From Ignavibacteriales bacterium (GTDB lineage: Bacteria > Bacteroidota > Ignavibacteria > Ignavibacteriales > Melioribacteraceae), in NCBI GenBank assembly GCA_020635275.1, contig JACKAA010000004.1, positions 1-64,000 on the forward strand: DNA of 64,000 bases. The letters run 5' to 3'. Both the position numbers and the translations under genes were made by a program. Under the pieces are notes generated by a model. The model searched no databases. It was not told the origin of the DNA and was given only the letters and a program-made list of their open reading frames with translations. Position 1 is the stretch's first letter, and each line of letters begins with the position of its first letter. Shown here one piece after another: positions 18,161 to 26,800 of the stretch.

Positions 18161-18649
18161 TCATTTTAATGATATTAAAAAGTTTACTGCAGCATTTGCA
18201 ATAACTCCGTCTTGAGCTGAGCTTGCGCCGCTTACTCCAATTGAACCAACAATTTCACCATCAACAATAAAAGGTAATCCGCCCTCCAAAGGTAATGCAT
18301 TTCTCAATCCAATCATAGCATTAGCACCTTGTTCAATTCTTTCCTGAAAAACTTTGGTTGGACGTTTAAATAAAAGTGCAGTCTTTGCTTTTTCAATTGA
18401 TACTTCAATACTACCTAATTGTGTCCCATCCATTCTTTCCAAAAAAATTAAATTTCCTCCATTATCAACAATTGAAATTACAACGGTTAAATTATCATTA
18501 ATAGCTTGTTCCTCAGCAACAGCAGCCAATTTTTTGGCTAGTTCAAGTCCAATTGTTTTTTTAGTCAATATTTGAGCATTTGCATAAATGCTAGAAATGA
18601 AAATAAAAACTGCTACAAAAAATGATATCTCTCGATTTAAAATTTTCAT
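18161..18649 (-). CDS. Exported GlcG/HbpS-family (heme-binding-like) protein
   Basis: 162 residues from the ATG at 18649, chosen because GGGGAA lies just upstream and a signal peptide (ending ANAQ) starts there. A longer frame reaching 18712 lacks these. The body matches the GlcG/HbpS (DUF336) family: LAKKLAAVAEEQAI, VVISIVDNGGNLIFLERMDG, IEVSIEKAKTALLFKRPT and PFIVDGEIVGSIGVSGASSAQDGVIANAAV. Members bind heme or accompany glycolate, propanediol and sugar-acid pathways; the function is not settled. It is first of the minus-strand set leading to the Gfo/Idh/MocA lipoprotein, LamG protein and PL10-like lyase. Confidence 0.85.
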   Translation of the reverse strand: MKILNREISFFVAVFIFISSIYANAQILTKKTIGLELAKKLAAVAEEQAINDNLTVVISIVDNGGNLIFLERMDGTQLGSIEVSIEKAKTALLFKRPTKVFQERIEQGANAMIGLRNALPLEGGLPFIVDGEIVGSIGVSGASSAQDGVIANAAVNFLISLK

Positions 18650-19096
18650 AATGTTCCCCAACCATTTGTGAATTTTTAACTTATTTATTCCAAAATATTT
18701 TAGTATATACAACTTGATATATAGCTAAAATTAAGAAAATGAGTAATCAATAGCTAACATTTCTGAGGTTCAATTTATCTTTACTTTTGCATAAAATTAC
18801 CTTAGCAGAAGAAAGAATTTATTTATTGTTTTAGAACTTTATTATTTTGCGTTACAAATAAATTTTTTTACCATTCACATGAAAAATATTATTAGAAGTT
18901 ATTTAACCCGAGCTAATACAAGTAACCAAGAAAAATTATAACAATCAACTTTTATATTTTACTTCAAATAAAGATGGCGTTCGCTCAGTTTATTATATTG
19001 AAGTCCCTGAAATTAAATGAGAAAAATTTTAATGTTTTTAATCAGTAACATTTATAGATTATAAACTCTATTTCAATTTAATGCAAGGTAAAGATT
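18650..19096. other. 447-bp divergent intergenic region with a gene remnant
   Basis: It lies between the GlcG-like gene (-) and the Tat-exported enolase-superfamily gene (+). Apart from the coding remnant at 18907-19020 it shows only AT-rich DNA. I looked for the 12-bp operator repeat found at 8902, 31699 and 40772 and did not find it. Promoters for both flanking genes must lie here, but no consensus boxes stand out. Confidence 0.5.
18907..19020 (+). pseudogene. 3' remnant of a beta-propeller (PD40-like) gene
   Basis: An open frame without a start codon runs from a stop at 18904-18906 to TGA at 19018-19020. Its end reads LLYFTSNKDGVRSVYYIEV then PEIK, which fits the blade consensus of WD40-like/TolB-type propellers (hydrophobic-FTSN-DG-x-x-x-Y-x-hydrophobic). 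Nothing upstream continues it, so it looks like the tail of a deleted gene. Propeller proteins near pectin genes include oligogalacturonate lyases (PL22) and prolyl peptidases, but 37 codons are not enough to say which. A chance open frame is possible yet unlikely given the composition. Confidence 0.45.
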
Positions 19097-20371
19097 ATGA
19101 GTTTTGACAGACGTAATTTTATTAAAACTTCTTTGGGTGCTGCAATTTTGGCTCCAACGACAAAAATCTTTTCATCTACTAAATATAACTCAGCTCAAGT
19201 TAGTTCATCAGTTTTATTCAAAGAATTAGAGTCAATTGCTTTAAAGCCCGTGATTAAAATTAATATTATTAAAGAACCTGTAATTGTTGAATCCCTTGAA
19301 CTATTAAAAACTTATGACCATTATATTGTAAGAGCGCGCTCAAAAGATGGAGCAGAAGGAATTGCATTTACCGGAAAAAAAATTATTTATTTATATCCAA
19401 TATTACTTCAGCAGGTATTTCCAGTATTTATTGGTAAAGATGCGAGAATGCTAGAAGAATTGCTTGATCAAGTTTATGTTTATGACAGTAATTATAAAAT
19501 GCAGGGCTTAGCTTTTTGGTGTTGTGTTGCGTGGGCAGAGTTTGCAATTCTCGATTTACTTGGTAAAACTGCGAATAAGCATATCAGCTATTTCTTTGGA
19601 GAAAGAGTAAGGGATAAAGTTCCAATTTATACTGCCAGCGGAAATCGGGGAACTTCTCCTGAAGAGGAAGTTGAGATACTGCAAAAGAAAATGGAAGAAA
19701 CCGGAGCAAAAGCAGTTAAATTTAAAGTCGGCGGAAGAATGAGTCGTAACCGGGATGCTATTCCAAATAGATCTGAAAAATTAATAGAGCTATCTAGAAA
19801 AACTTTGGGTGATGAAATTACAATTCAAGCAGATGCAAACGGATCTTATGATGTTAAAAATGCAATTGAAATTGGTAAACGACTAGAAGGAATTAATGCT
19901 TATCTTTTCGAAGAACCGTGTCCATTTGATTATCTCGATGAAACTAAACAAGTAGCAGATGCATTAAATATACCAGTTTCCGGAGGTGAGCAAGAATCCA
20001 GTGAATATAGATTCAGACAAATGCTCGCAGAAGATATTGTTCAAATTTTACAACCGGATTTACATTATTACGGCGGATATATTAGAACAACTAGAGTCGC
20101 AAGAATGGCAGAACATTTAAATGTTCCGTTAACTTGTCATATTTCTAACGATAATACAGGTTATGCAGATATGGCAAATCTTTTTAGTTTTGTTCCAAAT
20201 ATGGGCCGTTTTCAGGAACTAAAAACTGATTATGAATTTACTGCACCAATGTTTGAACCGCCAATAGAAATAAAAGATGGATTTATTAATATTCCAACCG
20301 GACCAGGTAATGGTTTAGTTCACACAGAAGATTTAATTAAAAAAGCAACGGTTATAAAAGAATCAATCTAA
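19097..20371 (+). CDS. Tat-exported enolase-superfamily sugar-acid dehydratase/racemase-like protein
   Basis: 424 residues. The N-terminus (DRRNFIKTSLGAA) is a twin-arginine signal, so the folded metalloenzyme is probably exported. The mandelate-racemase/muconate-lactonizing barrel is complete: KFKVGG near residue 212 (KxK), metal ligands in QADANGSY, FEEPCPFDY and GGEQESS, the QPDLHYYGG strand, and TCHISND near 350 with the catalytic His. This set is typical of acid-sugar dehydratases such as those for galactarate, gluconate or rhamnonate, but the specificity cannot be read. It is followed 78 bp later by a lactonase, and such pairs act in oxidative sugar pathways (lactone opening, then dehydration). 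Confidence 0.85.
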   Translation: MSFDRRNFIKTSLGAAILAPTTKIFSSTKYNSAQVSSSVLFKELESIALKPVIKINIIKEPVIVESLELLKTYDHYIVRARSKDGAEGIAFTGKKIIYLYPILLQQVFPVFIGKDARMLEELLDQVYVYDSNYKMQGLAFWCCVAWAEFAILDLLGKTANKHISYFFGERVRDKVPIYTASGNRGTSPEEEVEILQKKMEETGAKAVKFKVGGRMSRNRDAIPNRSEKLIELSRKTLGDEITIQADANGSYDVKNAIEIGKRLEGINAYLFEEPCPFDYLDETKQVADALNIPVSGGEQESSEYRFRQMLAEDIVQILQPDLHYYGGYIRTTRVARMAEHLNVPLTCHISNDNTGYADMANLFSFVPNMGRFQELKTDYEFTAPMFEPPIEIKDGFINIPTGPGNGLVHTEDLIKKATVIKESI

Positions 20372-20449
20372 GAATATTTTTTTAATCAATTTAATTTTTT
20401 GGTAAGTATTTAAATTTAGTGAAAGAAAAATGTATAATCCGGAGTAAAA

Positions 20450-21547
20450 ATGTTGATTCACTTATGGGAAATTCTGTTATTTTCTTTTTTAATTTTATTA
20501 AGTAATCCTTTTGGTAAAATTATGGCACAAGAAAAAAAGCAAAGTCTTTTTATTTACGTTTCTTTAAGAAACAGCAATGCAATTGTTGTTTATAAATTTG
20601 ATGATCAAACATCAAAATTGAATTTAGTTGACAGCTTAACCGTAAACGGCGGACCAGCGCCAATGGGTATGGACCCAACTGAAAATTATCTTTACGTTGG
20701 ACAAAGAGAAATCAATACATTATCTTCATTTAAAATTGATGATCAAACTGGGAAATTATCATTCATAAATTCCATTCCGGCAGCGGATAATATGGCTTAT
20801 GTTGCAACTGATAGAACCGGAAAATTTTTATTAACTGCATATTATGCTTCGGGTAAAGCAGCAGTTTACCCAATAAATTCAGAAGGGCAACTTCAAAGTA
20901 AAGCTGTTTTAATATTTGATAATTATGTCAATGCTCATTCAATTTTAACAGATCCAAATAATAAATTTGCATTTATTGCTGATAAGGGCGGAGATAAAAT
21001 TTATCAATATAAGTTTGATGAAAACACTGGAATGCTTACTCCAAATGCGCAGCCTGAGATTGGTACACAAAAGGGCACAGAACCAAGACATTTTGTTTTT
21101 CATGGAAGTAAGGATATTGTTTACTTTGTTAATGAAACCAATAACACTGTTACAGCATATGATATTGACAAAGAAACTGGAACATTAAGTTCCTTCCAAA
21201 ATATTTCTACAATCCCGGAAGATTTTACAGAATTTACAAAAGCTGCTGACATTCATATATCACCTGATAACAGATTCTTATATGCCTCCAATAGAGGACA
21301 TGAAAGTATTGCTGCTTATAAGGTTGATGAACTTAAAGGAGAATTAACAACTATTGGATATTTCCCAACAGAAGTAAATCCGCGATCTTTTGCAATCGAA
21401 CCTTCAGGAAATTTTTTATTTTGTGCTGGTGAATCGTCAAACAATTTGGTCTCATATAAAATAAATCAAGAAACCGGTGAGTTAGAGAAAATAGAATCTT
21501 TTTTTGTTGGGGAAGTACCTTCCTGGGTTTTGGTAAAACTAAATTGA
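20450..21547 (+). CDS. Exported lactonase, 6-phosphogluconolactonase-like seven-bladed propeller
   Basis: 365 residues with a CGGAG ribosome-binding site and a hydrophobic N-terminal segment (LLFSFLILLSNPFGKIMAQ) that looks like a signal peptide. Seven repeats of the lactonase propeller follow, e.g. NAIVVYKFDDQTSKL, NTLSSFKIDDQTGKLSF, KIYQYKFDENTGML, NTVTAYDIDKETGTL, SIAAYKVDELKGEL and NLVSYKINQETGEL. The terminal blade ends PSWVLVKLN. The family includes cytoplasmic 6-phosphogluconolactonase and extracellular lactonases. Export here argues for hydrolysis of unphosphorylated sugar lactones. It forms a two-gene unit with the Tat-exported enolase-superfamily protein and converges on the DUF6599 gene. 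Confidence 0.85.
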   Translation: MLIHLWEILLFSFLILLSNPFGKIMAQEKKQSLFIYVSLRNSNAIVVYKFDDQTSKLNLVDSLTVNGGPAPMGMDPTENYLYVGQREINTLSSFKIDDQTGKLSFINSIPAADNMAYVATDRTGKFLLTAYYASGKAAVYPINSEGQLQSKAVLIFDNYVNAHSILTDPNNKFAFIADKGGDKIYQYKFDENTGMLTPNAQPEIGTQKGTEPRHFVFHGSKDIVYFVNETNNTVTAYDIDKETGTLSSFQNISTIPEDFTEFTKAADIHISPDNRFLYASNRGHESIAAYKVDELKGELTTIGYFPTEVNPRSFAIEPSGNFLFCAGESSNNLVSYKINQETGELEKIESFFVGEVPSWVLVKLN

Positions 21548-21591
21548 AGTGGAGATTGACTGATTTAATCTGAGTAATTTATTGACGAATA

Positions 21592-22461
21592 TTAAAATGC
21601 TCTGAGTTTCATTTTTGTTTCAATCATATATTTTTGAATTTTATTTTGATCTGAACAATTTAATATTCCGAATATAAAATTTTTCTCAATTGCCAATGTA
21701 ATCAATCCATTATTTTTATCATTTATTTTGTATCCATTATCTTCAAATTGAGAAATATTTTCAGCACTTTGCAGATTGATAAATTTTTTCAACGTTGAAT
21801 CTGCATCTTCAGAAGATTTCAATCCTATAATAAATAAAGTAAAAGTTTCAACAGAATCATATAAAACTGTAGTTACTGAATTTAAAAAACTATAGCCAAG
21901 AAAATTTCTTGCAATATATTTTTCACTATTTATATTTTTTTCTTCTTCAGGAAAAATGTTTAAAATATTTGGAAATGAATTATCCTGCCTCAATGATTTT
22001 TCTATGTTCTGAGCAATTTCTAATAATAAATCTTGACCTAATTGACCTTTTGTATATGTTGATAATTTTACATAATAAACTCCACTTAAAAAATTAAGTA
22101 TGTAATCATCAATATATCCTTGTGTCCCAATTTCTATAAAATTATATTCCGGATTTCTTTCTTGTGAATATATTCCGAATGCATTTATTGGGTTATTATG
22201 GTGATAGATTTCGACTTTTACTTCTTTATTATCTTGAGTTTTGTAACTGCCGACACGAAGTTCAATAAAGGAATATTCAAGGAATAGATCAGCTGCTCCA
22301 TTAATTAAATCCCATAAATTGTTTGAATCATATATCTCTTTATCCTCAGATAACTCCCAGTTTTGAATTTCTGGAAAAAATGAGTCTTGAGAAAAAACTA
22401 TAATTTCTGTGAAGAAAAAAATAAACACTGCATATTTTATTGTTTGAAATATCGTTTTCAT
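21592..22461 (-). CDS. Secreted DUF6599-family protein
   Basis: 289 residues with signal peptide 1-24. The pattern WDLINGAADLFLEYSFIEL, VKVEIYHHNNPINAFGIYSQERNPEYNFIEIG and the later FLNSVTTVLYD segment resembles the DUF6599 family, which often stands next to exported Fe-S aldo/keto reductases or FeS proteins. No catalytic function is known to me. It begins 13 bp after the aldo/keto reductase gene at 22475, so the two are almost certainly cotranscribed and possibly work together. Confidence 0.72.
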   Translation of the reverse strand: MKTIFQTIKYAVFIFFFTEIIVFSQDSFFPEIQNWELSEDKEIYDSNNLWDLINGAADLFLEYSFIELRVGSYKTQDNKEVKVEIYHHNNPINAFGIYSQERNPEYNFIEIGTQGYIDDYILNFLSGVYYVKLSTYTKGQLGQDLLLEIAQNIEKSLRQDNSFPNILNIFPEEEKNINSEKYIARNFLGYSFLNSVTTVLYDSVETFTLFIIGLKSSEDADSTLKKFINLQSAENISQFEDNGYKINDKNNGLITLAIEKNFIFGILNCSDQNKIQKYMIETKMKLRAF

Positions 22462-22474
22462 TTGACATTAAAAT

Positions 22475-23680
22475 TTATGATAAAAATTCAGTTGGCACTT
22501 TAGTTAATCTCATTACATCAGTTATTTTTTTAGTAACGTTAAAATTTTTTGCACACGATACGCTGCAGTTTTTGCAATCACTGCAAGGATTATCATTTAA
22601 ATTTAAGCTCATCAATAATTCATGAGCTTTTTTACTATCATTATATCCATATGTATACATATAAGCGCGCATAATTTCAGGTATTGGTAAACTTTTTGTA
22701 CAATGTTTTTTGCAGGATTCACAACCTTGACAATAAAGTCCGCCTTCTAATTTATCTTCAAGTACGAGATCAATTTTTTCTTGCTCAGTCATGGTCAAAT
22801 CATAATTTATACTGGCATTCATATTTAATTGATCAAAATTTGTAATGCCGGGTATTGAAGTGGTTACGTTTTCATCTTGTAACACAAATTTTAATGCAGC
22901 TTTACAATTAATTGGTTTGGTTCTTTCTCTATCATGAAATCCGCCAGCCATTGTTTTCATTGCAACAATTCCTATACCCACATTAGCTGCGTCAGCAATT
23001 GCACTTTTCATTTCCTTATAATGATCTTGCTTGAAATTAATTGCGGTAAGTACAACTTCATAAACTCCACTTTCAATAACAGCTTTAATTACTTCCGGTT
23101 CATTTTTGTGAGTCGATACACCTACATGTCTTGCTTTGCCTTGTTTTTTTGCCAATTTAACAGCTTCCAATAATTCCGGGTGAAGAACTGCATTCCTTGA
23201 TGAAAGTGCGTGTACATATAAAATATCAACATAATCTGTTTTAAGTCTTTTTAAGCTTGTGTCTAATCTTTCAAGAAAAACTTCTTTTGTTGTAGCCGGT
23301 CCAATTTCTCCGGTATTCCTATCAATTTCCTCTGGTTTAATTTTGGTTGAAAGAACAATTGAATCTCTAGGGATATCTTTGAAAACCTCACCGATCATTT
23401 CTTCGTTGTTTCCGCCTTGATAAGTATGTGCAGTATCAAAATGAACTATGCCTTTTTCAAGTGCTGCTGTTAAAAGGGCAGGGCTATCTGCCCGCATTAC
23501 ACCGTAACTTACTATTGGTAACTCAATTCCAGTTTTGCCGAGTTTACGCTTAATTATTGTATTTTCATTTTTAATAATATTTTGGGCGTGAGAATTATAA
23601 AGAAAAGATGATGAAACCAAAGCTCCAGTTCCACCAAGAATAGATTTTTTTATAAAAGTTCTGCGGTTATATTCTTCCAT
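22475..23680 (-). CDS. Tat-exported aldo/keto reductase with two 4Fe-4S-type cysteine clusters
   Basis: 401 residues. It begins with a twin-arginine signal (NRRTFIKKS). The (beta/alpha)8 aldo/keto reductase barrel follows at about 45-315 (KLGKTGIELPIVSYGVMRAD, HFDTAHTYQGGNNEEMIGE, DYVDILYVHALSS, GIVAMKTMAGG), with the catalytic Asp/Tyr in DTAHTY and His in YVHAL. The C-terminus has two cysteine clusters, CQGCESCKKHC near 325 and CSDCKNCSVSC near 375, typical of ferredoxin-like 4Fe-4S sites. It probably passes electrons between a sugar carbonyl and the periplasmic redox chain. A GAGGT site precedes the ATG. It is cotranscribed with the DUF6599 gene. Confidence 0.88.
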   Translation of the reverse strand: MEEYNRRTFIKKSILGGTGALVSSSFLYNSHAQNIIKNENTIIKRKLGKTGIELPIVSYGVMRADSPALLTAALEKGIVHFDTAHTYQGGNNEEMIGEVFKDIPRDSIVLSTKIKPEEIDRNTGEIGPATTKEVFLERLDTSLKRLKTDYVDILYVHALSSRNAVLHPELLEAVKLAKKQGKARHVGVSTHKNEPEVIKAVIESGVYEVVLTAINFKQDHYKEMKSAIADAANVGIGIVAMKTMAGGFHDRERTKPINCKAALKFVLQDENVTTSIPGITNFDQLNMNASINYDLTMTEQEKIDLVLEDKLEGGLYCQGCESCKKHCTKSLPIPEIMRAYMYTYGYNDSKKAHELLMSLNLNDNPCSDCKNCSVSCAKNFNVTKKITDVMRLTKVPTEFLS

Positions 23681-23839
23681 CTTTTACCTCAATTTAAGTA
23701 TCAAGTTCACCTTTTGATTGCTAAAAAATATATTATAAATACTAATTGCAATTTTTCAATTCTTCCAAAATTGTATTAGTAAAACAGTACTTTGTTAAAC
23801 CAATTTATTCTCTAAGTTCTAGAACTATTTATCTAAAGA

Positions 23840-26800
23840 TTATTCACTAATTAATTTGAGAAAATTATTTTCTCGAGTTATTTCTGTTAATTTTTCTTCA
23901 GGATCAATTTGAATACTTAGTGAATTTAAGTTTATTCCATCCGGAATATTTAAAGTAACATCAGCAATTTTAGGAATCAAATCATTTGGAGCTTTGATTT
24001 CAGGAATATAAGCTTCACTAACAATTTTTCCCTCTAAACTCTTTAAAACAATATTTGTTTCCCTTGAATTAATTGCTCCTAGATTATGAACAGTTATGTT
24101 AACTATTTTATCATCAATTTTTATATCGTCTTTACCAACAGCAAGATCACATCTTTCAGAATAATCCAAACCTTTTTGAACAAGTTTCAAATCAACAATA
24201 ATATTTTTATGTGATGGAAAAATAAATTCAATTGGCTTTGATCTTTCAAAAGTAATAGTTCTTGAACTAATTTCAGTTTCAGCAATTCCATCATCGTTTG
24301 TGTCTATTCCTTGAGTAACTTTCCAATTACCGGGTAACAAATTCCAACTATTACACTCTACTTTGATTTTATTTTCATCCATATTAAAAACTTTCATATG
24401 TACATCAGTATTTGTTGCAGAACTTATGGCTATTGCAATTTGGTTAGCAATATTAGGATCTTCAAATTTCCAACTAACAGCATTTCCAGGGAAAATGAAA
24501 CCGCGAGCAATTGCAATTCCACCTAATCTTGCTCGTTGAAGTTCATCTTCATAAGTAATTACTCTATCTGTCCACAGACTTCCGGTTGTATTAATATAAT
24601 CTAAAATTGAGTTCCACTGAATTTGATTACTATAGCAATCTTCAAGATAATTGTTGTTTCCGGTTAACTGCCATGCCAAATGTTGTGCTAAATCATTTTC
24701 TTTATCTGAATTTGCGATTGATATAATATCTTTGCCCCATTCATCATTCAGATCTAAAATATTAATTATATCAGGATTGAGTGTTCCAATTGAACAGAAT
24801 TTCATATCAAGAAGTGGTTGGAGATATTTTTTATTTCCTGTCCATTTATATGAAGCCCACAAAGCATGAATAGCAGCTGATGAGTTGCCTCTTGAAAAAA
24901 TTCTACTGCTGCAAACAGAATAGGGAGGTGCAAGAGGCGAATTTCTGCTTTCATCAGTATTAAAATTTATATCGGTATCAATAATTATTCTACCATTTTC
25001 ATCTTTTCTAGCATGAGCTAAAAGTCCATCTACAATATTTATTACCTGATTTCTAGCAGCTTCATTTCCATAATATTCGCCCAAAAGTATTGCGGGGTGT
25101 AAAGCTAAATAAACAAAGTTTGATGAGTAAGCCCACACACCTTCTTGAGCAACTTTAGTGGCACTAAAATATTGTGATCTAAAATGATAATGGTCTGCAT
25201 TATTTTTTGCAATAATTAATTCATTAAGTGATTTAGCCGATTCCATCATTCTTTCAACATTTTTAGGATCACCAAAATTATTCATATTTACTTGGGCTAA
25301 AACATTAATGCCCTCCTCATATTGATGAAGTCCATCAGTTTGAATTGTTGTAATTCCTTTTGTTAACATTCCATTATTATAAATAGCTTCCATCATATCC
25401 TGGTTTGATGCTTTAATTTTTTCCGGTTGATAACCCATCAAAGCCAAGCCAGGCCAAGTATTTTCCAGGTCACTGTCATCAGAAAGTCCGCCGCCTAATC
25501 CTTCGTTTTGAATTTCTCGATTGTCAATATACCAGTCAACAATATTTTCTAATCCTTTAAGATTTTCTACCTGAAGAAATGCCCAAAGCGGAACATCTTT
25601 TGGTGGTAACGGTTTTTGATAAGCTGGTTTCGGTTGCTCACGATTATAAATATACCAATAATTTCTGCCTGGATAATGATCAGGTTCAACTTGCAATAAA
25701 CTCGTCATATCACTTTCAAACTGAACATATTTATTCAATCTTCTATCTCTCGTATGTTCTTCAATTATCATATCATAATTATCTCTTACTTGGGTAAAGC
25801 GATCAATAATATGTTCTTTTTTAGCTTCATTCCACGGTTTAAATATTAATTTAATTTTTGCACCTTCCAACATCTCAGCTTTAAAGTCTTCACCGGATGC
25901 AGCAATGGTGAAATATAAAGGAGTATTGTTTGGTAAAATTCTGTCTCGAAGATCAATCCACAATGTTCTTGCTTCATTTGGTTTTACGGAAAATGAAAAA
26001 TCAAACATATTTCTTAATGGCCAAATTGGATCCTTAACTTGAATATTTAATGGGAAAAATTCACTAATAGTCGGTTTTACATTTAAGGCAGGAATTTCAA
26101 TTTCAATTCCATCTAAACCAGCATTTAAGTTATCCCAAGTATAAGAATAACCACCTCTGGCGCTTCTTTTAGCTTCAATGCTTCTAAAACCGCTCGGAAT
26201 AATTACATGAATTATTGGCAATCCTTTTTGAACAGATTTTCTTTCGATACTTGGTGCGCCAGATGGTAAAGCCAGCATGGTAATTCGTTCATCTTTTGAA
26301 TATCTGCCGCTGATATAATCTTTAATATCTCTAATATTAAGATTTTCAGGTTGAATTGCTGTTGTTAATTCATATTCAAGACTTCCCATACCTTTAGGCG
26401 AATTACCGGACTTAATATTAAATACATTTATTTCTCCTATTGGAGTTTCTATCTCATCATTTTTAAAGATTAGAGTTTTTCCTTGCACATCTGAATTTAA
26501 TTTGTGAAATGTGCGTTCTTGGTTTTCAGACCGATCGAATAAAGGAGTAGAGTTTAATCCATCCTGATTATCAGACAATTCTATATTCCCAAATGCTGCA
26601 CCTTGAACTTCAAAGTAATTCCAAGTTTCTTCAGGCATATTAAAACGAATTGATTTACCTGAAGAAGGGTAACAATCCCAATCAGGCAGTTGGAAGTAAT
26701 CATTTCTTCCCAGAATTCTTGAACGATTATAAACAGCGGGCCAAGTTGTTTCTCTTATTCCGTCATTGGCTTTCCACCACCAACGCTTCAAATCATAAAC

